Program-made: the position numbers and the translations under genes
Shown here: positions 20,907-28,361 of the stretch, one piece after another
Position numbering within the stretch: position 1 is the stretch's first letter
Layout: every line of letters starts with the position of its first letter
The notes under the pieces: generated by a model
Seen by the model: the letters and a program-made list of their open reading frames with translations, nothing else
The model's database searches: none
What the model was told of the DNA's origin: nothing
DNA from: JBDTNL01 sp039933785
Lineage (GTDB): Bacteria; Acidobacteriota; Thermoanaerobaculia; Multivoradales; JAGPDF01
Length of the DNA: 42,343 bases
Reading direction: 5' to 3'
NCBI GenBank assembly: GCA_039933785.1
Contig: JBDTNL010000032.1
Span: 1 to 42,343 of the forward strand

Positions 20907-21310
20907 GCTTGCCTACACACCGGAACGAAATCATCGCCGCGCACCACACCGACGACGCGCCCGCTGCCATCGGGCCTTACGCCCAGGCGGTGTCCGCGGG
21001 CGGCATTCTCTATACCTCCGGGCAGGTCGGCCTCGATCCGGCGAGCGGATCGTTGGTCGACGGCGGCTTCGAGGCCCAGGCCCGGCAGGTGTTCGCGAAC
21101 CTCCGACAGGTGTTGAAGGCCAGCGGCTGCTCGTTCCAGGATGTTCTCAAGGCCACGGTGTACATCACCGATTTCGCGAACTTCCCGACCTTGAACGCGA
21201 TCTATGCCGAGGCCATGGGCAGTCACCGTCCGGCGCGCTCGACGGTTCAGGTGGCGGCCCTTCCCAAGACCGCGCAGGTCGAGATCGACCTGATCGCTCG
21301 CATCCCCTGA
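20903..21310 (+). CDS. ridA: RidA family reactive-intermediate deaminase
   Basis: RidA hydrolyses reactive 2-aminoacrylate and related enamine/imines made by PLP enzymes. The 135-residue protein has the family pattern AIGPYAQAV, LYTSGQVGLDP, LKATVYITDF and RPARSTVQVAALP, including the conserved arginine (Arg112, Arg105 in the Salmonella numbering), so deaminase activity is plausible. The ATG overlaps the hpt stop (ATGA). It ends 7 bases from the stop of the convergent threonine aldolase gene, a PLP enzyme; this neighbour may be coincidence. The trimeric YjgF/YER057c fold is expected. Confidence 0.93.
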   Translation: MSLPTHRNEIIAAHHTDDAPAAIGPYAQAVSAGGILYTSGQVGLDPASGSLVDGGFEAQARQVFANLRQVLKASGCSFQDVLKATVYITDFANFPTLNAIYAEAMGSHRPARSTVQVAALPKTAQVEIDLIARIP

Positions 21311-21317
21311 GCGGGAT

Positions 21318-22370
21318 CTAGGCGGCCAACGCCGCGATACGCCGGGCGGCGTCCTCGACGTTCGCACGGCTGACGTCGCGGTGCGTCACCAGGCGCGCTT
21401 GATCGCCGAGGCCTGGAGACGCCAAGACGCCGGCGCCGCGCAGGCGAGCCAGAAATTCATTCACCACGCCCGCCGGCGGAGCCGTGCCGCCGAAGAAGTC
21501 GGCGGTGATCCCGAAGACGACGATGTTGGTCTCCACCGCCTGCGGATCGAGCCTCAGTCCGCACACGCCCGCCAACTCGCCCGCCAACCAACGGGCGTTT
21601 TCGTGGTCTTGCGCCAACCGCTCGGGCCCTTCGTGGAGCGCGACCAATCCCGCCGCCGCCAGGACGCCGACCTGACGCATGCCGCCACCGAACATCCGGC
21701 GAACCCGCCGCGCGTCGTGAATGAGGTCTCGGCCACCGCAAAGCAGCGAGCCCACTGGCGCACCCAGCCCCTTCGAGAGACAAAACATCATGGTGTCGAA
21801 TCCGGCCGTGAGGACCGGGACCTCGACTCCGAGAGCCACCGCTGCATTGAAAATCCGCGCTCCGTCGAGGTGAACCGGAAGCCCGTGCTGCTTGGCAAGC
21901 GCCAGCAGCGCATCGAGCCTCGGGCGGCGATAGATCCTGCCGCCAGCCATGTTGTGGGTGTTCTCGATTGCGAGCAGGGCGGTCCGCGAGCGATAGGTCA
22001 CGTCGGGCGCGATGACCCGCTCGACGTCCGCCGCTTCGAGCAGGCCGTCGACCGAGGCCACCGGACGGGGCATCAATCCGGAGAGCGCCGCCATGCTCCC
22101 CATCTCGAGGCCGACCATATGTGCGCGGGCCTCGCAGATCACCTCGCCGCCCGGGCGACCATGCAGATGCAGGGCGATCTGGTTGCCCATGATGCCAGAG
22201 GGCACGAACAGGGAAGCCTCGAAACCCACCGCTTCTGCAGCCTCCTCCTCGAGCAGCCGCACGGTCGGATCCTCCCCGAGCACGTCGTCGCCGACCTCGG
22301 CGGCCGCCATCGCGCGCCGCATCGCCTCGTCGGGCCGGGTAACCGTGTCCGAGCGCAGGTCGATCGTCAC
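21318..22370 (-). CDS. ltaE: Low-specificity L-threonine aldolase (PLP beta-eliminating lyase family)
   Basis: This enzyme cleaves threonine/allo-threonine to glycine and acetaldehyde. The 350-residue protein begins TIDLRSDTVTRPDEAMRRAM, with VGDDVLGEDPTV, the typical threonine aldolase start. HLDGAR (167-172) binds the cofactor, and the PLP lysine is Lys200 in MFCLSKGLGAPVGS. The FGGGMRQVG motif follows. The start is GTG at 22370, sharing GTGA with the stop of the upstream outer-membrane-like gene. A longer open frame continues upstream but is a shadow of that gene. It is the last gene of the ftsY-rib-hemW cluster. Confidence 0.93.
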   Translation of the reverse strand: MTIDLRSDTVTRPDEAMRRAMAAAEVGDDVLGEDPTVRLLEEEAAEAVGFEASLFVPSGIMGNQIALHLHGRPGGEVICEARAHMVGLEMGSMAALSGLMPRPVASVDGLLEAADVERVIAPDVTYRSRTALLAIENTHNMAGGRIYRRPRLDALLALAKQHGLPVHLDGARIFNAAVALGVEVPVLTAGFDTMMFCLSKGLGAPVGSLLCGGRDLIHDARRVRRMFGGGMRQVGVLAAAGLVALHEGPERLAQDHENARWLAGELAGVCGLRLDPQAVETNIVVFGITADFFGGTAPPAGVVNEFLARLRGAGVLASPGLGDQARLVTHRDVSRANVEDAARRIAALAA

Positions 22371-23116
22371 AGACCGAATCCCACCTTGACCGTGGCCTGG
22401 AAACCGCGCCCCTTCTGCACCTCGATGTTGATCTTCGGGATGAGGGCGCTGATGGTCACGCCGCCAAACAGGATGGGTTCCGTCGAGGTCACGTCTCTCC
22501 CGGAAACGAAACGGAACCGGCTTTCGCTGCGCACCATCCCGGCCCCGACGTAGGGTGTCAGCATCGCGAAACCCTTGCTGAGTATCGCCTCCGCGCCCAG
22601 TTGACGCAGGCTGTAGTAGCTCACTCCAGTGCTCTTGCTGCCGGTGAGTCGAAAGGCGAGGGCTGGAGTGGCCACTCCGCCTTCCAGCAGGGCCCACTGC
22701 ACCGTGCCTGAAACGATATTGAGGTCGCTTCCGACCGCCCGCCCGTACGTGGCCTCGACGTCGAAGCCGAGCGGCAGTCCCTTGCGCACGCCCACTCGCG
22801 CCAGTGAGAGGATGCCTCCCGGAAGGCTGCCGTAGATCGGCAGCCCTGGGCCCACGTCATCGCCGAAGCCATGGTTGTAGGAAGCATCGACGTAGACCTC
22901 GAATCCGACCAGGCCGAGCGGCTTGGCGCCGTGTTCCGCGTAGGGATAGACCGCGGCGGCGAAGTCCTTGTGGAAGTCCTCGAATGTGCTCTTCGGAGTG
23001 TCGGGGTTGATACCCCAGTCCGCAGCCATTGCGGTTGGCTGCAGAGCGAATGCCAGCGCCAGAGCCCAGGCACCAGTCCGTAGCAGGCGGCAAAACGGAA
23101 GAATCGGATTCGGCAT
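22367..23116 (-). CDS. Probable outer-membrane beta-barrel protein, 249 aa, unknown role
   Basis: The protein has a clear signal peptide (about 1-31, cleavage after AMA). Alternating hydrophobic and aromatic strands follow, separated by glycine-rich turns (for example PLGLVGFEVYVDASYN, LSLARVGVRKGLPLGFDVEATYG, LTPYVGAGMVRSESRFRF, FQATVKVGFGL). This pattern suggests a small barrel of perhaps 8-12 strands. The C terminus is Leu rather than the usual Phe or Tyr. I recognise no family. GGAG lies 9 bases before the ATG. It lies 27 bases after hemW and overlaps the threonine aldolase gene. The export signal is well supported; the barrel is inference from pattern. Confidence 0.8.
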   Translation of the reverse strand: MPNPILPFCRLLRTGAWALALAFALQPTAMAADWGINPDTPKSTFEDFHKDFAAAVYPYAEHGAKPLGLVGFEVYVDASYNHGFGDDVGPGLPIYGSLPGGILSLARVGVRKGLPLGFDVEATYGRAVGSDLNIVSGTVQWALLEGGVATPALAFRLTGSKSTGVSYYSLRQLGAEAILSKGFAMLTPYVGAGMVRSESRFRFVSGRDVTSTEPILFGGVTISALIPKINIEVQKGRGFQATVKVGFGL

Positions 23117-23143
23117 AGAGAGTCGCTCCAGAGAAAACCGCGG

Positions 23144-24265
23144 CTAGGCGAGAAGTCCGGCCAGGACCGGCGTCGATACCAGGAAACCCTCGGCGGTGAG
23201 CCGCAAGCGGCCACCTTCGAGGGTGACAAAAGGCGACAAGGAGCGCAGGCGCTCGTTGAAGGCGACCTCGCCGAGCCCGGCGGCGTTCCGCACGTCCTCG
23301 ACCGCGACCCCATCCGCCAGCCGCAGACCGAGGAAGACCCGCTCGCTCGTGAGATCGCTCGCCGCCTGCTCCACCGCCTGCGGATTCTCGAGATACGCGG
23401 CGAGATCCGCCGCGTGTTGCCAACGCTTGCCCCCGATCGCGGAGTGCGCGGCAGGCCCGAGGCCGAGAAACGGCTCGCAACGCCAGTACTTCAGGTTGTG
23501 CCGCGAGCGCCTCCCCGGGCGGCAGAAGTTCGAGATCTCGTAGTGCTCGAAGCCGGCCGCCGTGAATGCCTCGCGGGTCGCGAGATACCGGCGACGCTGC
23601 GCCTCCTCGCCTGGGAACAGGCCGGGCCGCTCGCGGCGCAGGAAATCGAGCTCGGATTTCTCGTGGACCTCGAGCAGGTAGACGCTCACGTGGTCGGGGG
23701 CGAGAGCGACGGCCTGTTTCAAGGTCGCAGCAAATCCCGCTTCGGTCTGCCCGGGAACGGCGATCATCAAATCGATGCTGAGATTCTCGAAGCCGGCCTC
23801 GCGCGCCCAGCCGACCGCCGACTGCGCACGCTCGGCGTCGTGGCGTCTGCCGATGAGCCTCAATTCGCGATCGTTGAAGGATTGCACCCCAATGCTGAGC
23901 CGGTTGACACCGGCCTCGCGGTAGCCTCGCAGGCGTTCGACCGAGAGATCGGAAGGGTTGGACTCGAGCGTGACTTCGGTACCGGGTTGAATCGCGAAGC
24001 GCTCGCGCAACCGCGTCATCACGTCGGCGATCTGTTCGGGCTCGAGCAGCGAGGGCGTCCCGCCGCCGAAGAAGATCGTGTCGACCGAGGCGCCGGTGTA
24101 CGTATGCAAGCCGTCGATCTCGCGGGCGAGTGCGCCCAGGAAGGCCTGCTGCCGCTCGGCGTTCTCGCCCACCCGATAGAAATCGCAGTAGCGGCACCGC
24201 GTGCGGCAGAACGGCACGTGCAGGTAGAGGCCGAGAGGCGTCGTACCAACGATCTCAGCGCTCAC
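23144..24265 (-). CDS. hemW: HemW-like radical SAM protein
   Basis: HemW is a radical SAM, heme-binding protein related to oxygen-independent coproporphyrinogen oxidase (HemN). The 373-residue protein has LYLHVPFCRTRCRYCDF, with the 4Fe-4S cysteines Cys20, Cys24 and Cys27. FFGGGTPSLL, TLESNPSDLS, RLSIGVQSFNDREL and SIDLMIAVPGQT are typical of the core, and a C-terminal HemN-like domain ends in EGFLVSTPVLAGLL. Like other HemW proteins it lacks the HemN N-terminal extension. The start is a GTG at 24265 that shares GTGA with the stop of the preceding unknown gene. It is probably a heme chaperone rather than an oxidase. Confidence 0.9.
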   Translation of the reverse strand: MSAEIVGTTPLGLYLHVPFCRTRCRYCDFYRVGENAERQQAFLGALAREIDGLHTYTGASVDTIFFGGGTPSLLEPEQIADVMTRLRERFAIQPGTEVTLESNPSDLSVERLRGYREAGVNRLSIGVQSFNDRELRLIGRRHDAERAQSAVGWAREAGFENLSIDLMIAVPGQTEAGFAATLKQAVALAPDHVSVYLLEVHEKSELDFLRRERPGLFPGEEAQRRRYLATREAFTAAGFEHYEISNFCRPGRRSRHNLKYWRCEPFLGLGPAAHSAIGGKRWQHAADLAAYLENPQAVEQAASDLTSERVFLGLRLADGVAVEDVRNAAGLGEVAFNERLRSLSPFVTLEGGRLRLTAEGFLVSTPVLAGLLA

Positions 24266-25257
24266 TCGGACACTTCCCCACCGCGCGCCAGATACTGGCC
24301 GCGCAGTGTCGCGAGCAGTCGCGACTCACCGGTGGCGATCACGTCCTCGACCACCGCGCGGCTGTCGTCGTCGAGCCAGTCGAGAATGCCCAGGTTGCCC
24401 TCGCGGGCGAGAGCCGCAAGATCGTGGCGGCAACGGTCGACGTACCGCATGGCGCGGTAGAAGGCTTGGCCGCGATTCACCGGCCGGCCGAGGCGAAGCC
24501 AGAGCTCTGCGACCAGCGCCAGCGTTTCGCCCAGCCGTCGTTGCGCGGGAATCCAGGCCGGCCAGTCGCGCGGCAGTCCACCGAGCGGACGCGGCAGGAA
24601 GGGCTCGAAGCCGAAGGCATGCGCACGCACGGCGAAGTCGCGCTCGGAGGGCGGCGGCGAATGGAACAGGCGCGCGAAGCGTTGTTCGTCGTCGCCCTCT
24701 CCCGCCAGCCATCGCCGATCGGTGGGCGCGAGGTCGAGCGTGAGGGCCTGGAGGTGCCGCGCGCCCGAGCGCGCCAGTGCCTCGAGCCCGGCGCGCACCA
24801 GAACCGGATCGTCGGTCACGCCGGCGATCAAGGGCCAGACCGCCTGACTCCCCTGGGGCAGAGACTGGAGCGCCGGCAAATCGATCTCCAGCAGAGGCTG
24901 CAGAAGGTCGTAGACGGCGATCGAAGGTCCAGCGGGCGATGGTTCCGAGGGCAGTATCTGGACGAGTACCGCGCCGCCCTGTCGAGAGATTTCATCGACC
25001 AGATCGTCGCGTTCGGCCCGCGTGCTCGGCTCGACCGGCGGCAGGTAGAACACATCGTCCAGGGGACGGGCCGGCGGTTCGGGCCAACCACCGGAGCTCT
25101 GACGGCGGCCCGCGGTGCCGCGCAAGGCGCCCGACGCGAAGTCGGTCCAGGCTCTTTCGGGCCCTCGCCAGTTACGCGGCGTGAAGCGCACCCAAAGGTG
25201 CCCGGGGTCCGGTAGCTGCGCCGCGAAGCGCGTCCGCGCGACCTGGGAAACCGTCAT
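24262..25257 (-). CDS. Unknown protein between ribE and hemW, 331 aa
   Basis: I do not recognise a family. The ATG at 25257 overlaps the ribE stop (ATGA) and the stop overlaps hemW (GTGA), so it is locked into the operon. Alternating strand-helix segments (FYLPPVEPSTRAERDDLVDEI, GGAVLVQILP, VWPLIAGVTDDPVLVRAGLEAL, GARHLQALTLDL) look like an alpha/beta barrel. The C-terminal 130 residues are helical and rich in Arg, Trp and Leu. There is no signal peptide, membrane helix, nucleotide loop or Cys cluster; only one cysteine is present (in RCRHD). A role with HemW or flavin enzymes is possible but only suggested by position. The larger open frame upstream is antisense-type shadow. Confidence 0.75.
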   Translation of the reverse strand: MTVSQVARTRFAAQLPDPGHLWVRFTPRNWRGPERAWTDFASGALRGTAGRRQSSGGWPEPPARPLDDVFYLPPVEPSTRAERDDLVDEISRQGGAVLVQILPSEPSPAGPSIAVYDLLQPLLEIDLPALQSLPQGSQAVWPLIAGVTDDPVLVRAGLEALARSGARHLQALTLDLAPTDRRWLAGEGDDEQRFARLFHSPPPSERDFAVRAHAFGFEPFLPRPLGGLPRDWPAWIPAQRRLGETLALVAELWLRLGRPVNRGQAFYRAMRYVDRCRHDLAALAREGNLGILDWLDDDSRAVVEDVIATGESRLLATLRGQYLARGGEVSE

Positions 25258-25862
25258 TTGGCGCCTCGAGAAGCCAGCGCCTGATGGACGTATTTCGAAA
25301 GGATGTCGATCTCCAGATTGACCCGCTGCCCGACGACGAGACTTCCGAGCGTGGTGATCTCGAGCGTGTGCGGGATCAGCGCGACGGAAAAACGATCGGT
25401 GTCGCAATGGGCCACGGTGAGGCTCACCCCGTCGATCGTGACCGAGCCCTTCTCGACCATGAACGCCTGCAGGTCTTCTGGCAAGCTGAAGGCAACCTCG
25501 CGCTGATCGCCCAGCGCGACGGTCGCGAGAACCTCGACCGTACCGTCCACGTGACCCTGCACCCAGTGTCCGCCGAGCGCATCCCCGAGCCGCAGGGCAG
25601 GCTCGAGATTGACGATATCGCCTTCGACGAGGTCCCCGAGAGTCGTTCGGGCGAGAGTTTCGGGCGAGAGCTCGAGGGTCACCGACTGCGCTCCCGCCTC
25701 CGCCACCGTCAGGCACACTCCGGCCACGGAGACACTGGCGCCTATCGGCAACCGTCCATCCAGTCCCGCGCCGGGCGCGATCTCCAGCCGCAGACCACCG
25801 CCGGCGGTGGGCCGAGGGCGGGCGCTCAACCGGCCGCGTGCGAGTACAAGTCCGCTAAACAT
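25254..25862 (-). CDS. ribE: Riboflavin synthase, alpha subunit
   Basis: The enzyme dismutates two molecules of 6,7-dimethyl-8-ribityllumazine to riboflavin. The 202-residue protein starts MFSGLV, the variant of the family's MFTG(I/L)V. It contains two lumazine-binding repeats: the first with ASVSVAGVCLTV and LSPETLARTTLG, the second with GHWVQGHVDG, GSVTIDGVSLTV and LIPHTLEITTLG. It ends ILSKYVHQAL. The gene overlaps ribD by 37 bases and the next gene by 4. No FMN riboswitch lies between ribD and ribE; the coupling is by overlap. Confidence 0.95.
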   Translation of the reverse strand: MFSGLVLARGRLSARPRPTAGGGLRLEIAPGAGLDGRLPIGASVSVAGVCLTVAEAGAQSVTLELSPETLARTTLGDLVEGDIVNLEPALRLGDALGGHWVQGHVDGTVEVLATVALGDQREVAFSLPEDLQAFMVEKGSVTIDGVSLTVAHCDTDRFSVALIPHTLEITTLGSLVVGQRVNLEIDILSKYVHQALASRGAK

Positions 25863-26953
25863 CCGCTGCGAAATCCCTCCAAGACGATGTCGGAGCCGGC
25901 GCGCGCGGCCCGCAAGTCTTCTACGTACGGCGCGGTCGCTAGGTCCATGGCCACCGGCTCGGCCAGTACTCCCGGCGCCTCGGCGCCCCCCAACAATTTC
26001 GGCGAGCAGTCGACCGCGACCCGGTCATAGCACTGCGCACGGACAAACGCGCTTGCGATCCGCGATCCGCCCTCGACGAGCACACTGCGAACTCCGCGTT
26101 GATAGAGATCCGCGAGCACGCTCCCAGGGGTCACTTCGGGAAGGGCGATGACGCTCGCTCCGGCGGCGACGAGTGCATTCGAGGCCCGCTCGAAACGCTC
26201 GTCTCCGACCGCTAAAGTGTATATCAGTAGCGGGCCCTCGACCGTAAACAGGCGCCGCTCCGGCGCCGTTCGGAGACGGCGATCGAGCACCACTCGCAGG
26301 TTGGGTCCAGAAGCGAGTTGGAGCCGGCGATCGAGCCTCGGGTCATCGCTCATCACCGTGCCGCTGCCGACCAGAATGGCATCGTGCTCCTCGCGCAAGC
26401 GCATGCCGAAGCGCCGGCCCTCGAGCGAGGAGATCCATTGGCTCTTGCCCGACGCCGTGGCGATCTTGCCGTCGAGGCTCATCGCCCACTTGAGAGTGAC
26501 CGCGGGGCGACTCGTCGACGCGTTCACCATGAACTTCCAGTTCAGGCGAACCGCCTCCTCCGCGAGCACCCCGCGGGTGACGGGCACGCCGGCTTCCTCG
26601 AGAATCGCGAATCCGCGTCCCGCGACTCGCGGATCGGGGTCGCGGTGGCAGGCGACCACCCGAGCAATCCCCGCCGCAGCAACCGCCGTGGCGCACGGCG
26701 GCGTTCGGCCATGATGCGCACAGGGCTCGAGCGTCACGAAGAGCGTGGCTCCGTGCGCGCGGTCGCCGGCGGCCGCAATTGCCAGCGCCTCTGCGTGAGG
26801 CTCCCCAGGGCGCTGGTGCCAGCCCTCGCCGACGATCTCGCCATCGCGCACGAGGACCGCGCCCACCATGGGGTTGGGCGACACGCCGAAGCGACCTTTC
26901 GCCGCCAAGCGCAGCGCTCGGCGGAGGAACGCGACTTCGCGCGCTGCGTCCAT
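25826..26953 (-). CDS. ribD: RibD, bifunctional riboflavin deaminase/reductase
   Basis: RibD deaminates and then reduces the pyrimidine intermediate of riboflavin synthesis. The 375-residue protein has an N-terminal deaminase domain with zinc ligands in HAEAL (His53, Glu55) and PCAHHGRTPPC (Cys78, Cys87). The C-terminal reductase domain has TLKWAMSLDGKIATASG and VLVEGGSRIASAF. The start ATG at 26953 lies 13 bases after the ftsY stop; an open frame extending further upstream is not homologous. The 37-base overlap with ribE is longer than others in the window. Confidence 0.94.
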   Translation of the reverse strand: MDAAREVAFLRRALRLAAKGRFGVSPNPMVGAVLVRDGEIVGEGWHQRPGEPHAEALAIAAAGDRAHGATLFVTLEPCAHHGRTPPCATAVAAAGIARVVACHRDPDPRVAGRGFAILEEAGVPVTRGVLAEEAVRLNWKFMVNASTSRPAVTLKWAMSLDGKIATASGKSQWISSLEGRRFGMRLREEHDAILVGSGTVMSDDPRLDRRLQLASGPNLRVVLDRRLRTAPERRLFTVEGPLLIYTLAVGDERFERASNALVAAGASVIALPEVTPGSVLADLYQRGVRSVLVEGGSRIASAFVRAQCYDRVAVDCSPKLLGGAEAPGVLAEPVAMDLATAPYVEDLRAARAGSDIVLEGFRSGCLADLYSHAAG

Positions 26954-26966
26954 TCGATGATCCGGT

Positions 26967-27929
26967 TCAGCCCAGCAGAGCCGCAGCGAATTCGCGGGGT
27001 CGGAAGTCGACCAAATCGTCGGCGCCCTCGCCGATGCCCAGATACAGGACCGGCAGGCGGAGTTCGCGGGCGATTGCCACCGCGACGCCGCCTTTCGCCG
27101 TGCCATCCAGCTTCGAGAGCAGCACGCCATCGACCGTCACCGTGCGGGTGAACTCACGAGCCTGGGTCACCGCGTTCTGTCCGTTGGTGGCGTCGAGCAC
27201 CAGCAGGGTGAACCGCTTGCGCTCCGGAGCCTCGCGCTCGATGACGCGGCTCATCTTGGCGAGCTCGGCCATCAAGTGGTCTTTGGTGTGCAGTCGCCCA
27301 GCGGTGTCGACGATCACGTGGTCGACCTGGCGTGAACGCGCCGCTTGCAGGGCGTCGAACACGACCGAAGCCGGATCGGAGCCCGCCGCCTGCCGTACGA
27401 CCTCGACGTCGAGCCGTTGCCCCCACAACGCGAGCTGCTCGCTCGCCGCGGCGCGGAAGGTATCGGCGGCGCCCATCAGGACGGTCTCGCCAGCGCTCTG
27501 AAAACGCCGCGCCAGCTTTGCGATCGAGGTCGTCTTGCCGACGCCGTTGACGCCCACCACCAGGACCACGCTGGGCTTAGCGATTGCCTTGGCCCCGGCG
27601 GAGGCCTCGACCAGCATCGCCGACATCTCCTGAGTCAACATCGCCCGTAGGCGTTCGAGGCTTGCATCGCCCTTTGGCGCCAGCTTCCGGATGCGCGCCA
27701 CGAGCTCCAGAGCGGCGTCGACGCCGAGGTCAGCGCCGATAAGCGCCTCTTCCAAGTGCTCGATCGTCGCCTCGTCGAGCACGGCCCGGCCCTCGACCGC
27801 GGCGCTCACGCGGTCCAGAAGCTCGGTATGAGTCATCAACAACCCGCGCGTGAGCTTCTTCCAGAAGCCCCCGGGCTCGGGAGCGGCGGGGGCGGAAGTC
27901 TCGGCGGGGAGCTCTAGCTTCTCGCTCAT
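26967..27929 (-). CDS. ftsY: FtsY, signal recognition particle receptor
   Basis: FtsY receives SRP-ribosome complexes at the inner membrane. The 320-residue protein has a short acidic/Pro-rich N terminus with GFWKKLTRGL (membrane-targeting helix), the helical N domain, and the SRP GTPase G domain. G1 is GVNGVGKTT (126-134); it also has DTFRAAASEQL, VDTAGRL and SKLDGTAKGG. The long acidic A domain of E. coli FtsY is absent, as in many bacteria. It heads the ftsY-rib-hemW cluster, with a TAGGAT box 6 bases before its ATG. Confidence 0.96.
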   Translation of the reverse strand: MSEKLELPAETSAPAAPEPGGFWKKLTRGLLMTHTELLDRVSAAVEGRAVLDEATIEHLEEALIGADLGVDAALELVARIRKLAPKGDASLERLRAMLTQEMSAMLVEASAGAKAIAKPSVVLVVGVNGVGKTTSIAKLARRFQSAGETVLMGAADTFRAAASEQLALWGQRLDVEVVRQAAGSDPASVVFDALQAARSRQVDHVIVDTAGRLHTKDHLMAELAKMSRVIEREAPERKRFTLLVLDATNGQNAVTQAREFTRTVTVDGVLLSKLDGTAKGGVAVAIARELRLPVLYLGIGEGADDLVDFRPREFAAALLG

Positions 27930-27935
27930 GGCGTC

Positions 27936-27941
27936 ATCCTA
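27936..27941 (-). promoter_or_regulatory. Candidate -10 box of ftsY
   Basis: TAGGAT on the minus strand ends 6 bases before the ATG. It lies in the 53-base gap after the Roadblock-like gene. Part of it (AGGA) could instead serve as a weak ribosome binding site. Confidence 0.35.
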
Positions 27942-27982
27942 CCGCCGGAGCGCAACCCGGGCGAGCTCGATCGGAGGTCAGG

Positions 27983-28348
27983 TCAGGTGTCGAAGAGCTC
28001 GCGCCGCAGTTGCGAGCCCGCGTCGGCGAGTGCAGCGCGCGCCCGGGCGACCAGCGAAGGGCGGCGCTGAATGAGGGCGAGGTAGTAGCCGTCCGGGAGC
28101 AGCAGGGCGTGAATGTGGAGGCCCTGTTTTTCGATGTGAATCAGTTTCGCCGACCCGAGCGCAGCGCCGTCGAAGAAACGATCGAGTTGGCGGAGATAGA
28201 TGCCCAGGTAGGCGCCGACGATACGCATCTGGTAGGGCGTGAAATCGGCGCACGCCATACCCACCGTCTCGCCACTGTCATCCAGAAACAGCGCTCCGAC
28301 CGCGTGCTCGTTGTTGGCCAGCAGGTTCGCGAGGACGTAGTCGAACAT
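27983..28348 (-). CDS. Roadblock/LC7-like small protein, 121 aa
   Basis: The 121-residue protein resembles the Roadblock/LC7 (MglB-like) fold. It has an N-terminal helix and the strand ALFLDDSGETVGMAC, then a central helix (YQMRIVGAYLGIYLRQLDRFF), paired strands (KLIHIEKQGLHIHALLLPDGYYLALIQ) and a C-terminal helix (RARAALADAGSQLRRELF). Such proteins often act as partners or GTPase-activating proteins for small Ras-like GTPases. No GTPase gene is beside it; instead it lies 13 bases after the HD-GYP receptor gene, suggesting a shared pathway. The fold is proposed from pattern only. Confidence 0.7.
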   Translation of the reverse strand: MFDYVLANLLANNEHAVGALFLDDSGETVGMACADFTPYQMRIVGAYLGIYLRQLDRFFDGAALGSAKLIHIEKQGLHIHALLLPDGYYLALIQRRPSLVARARAALADAGSQLRRELFDT

Positions 28349-28361
28349 CGATCGGCGCGAA

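Noticed and set aside
24262..25716. A 484-residue version of the unknown protein starting inside ribE
   Set aside because: The first part is out of frame with, and fully inside, ribE; the ATG at 25257 with ATGA overlap explains the real gene.
25826..25862. FMN riboswitch near the riboflavin genes
   Set aside because: ribD and ribE overlap and ribD starts 13 bases after ftsY, so there is no leader to hold one.
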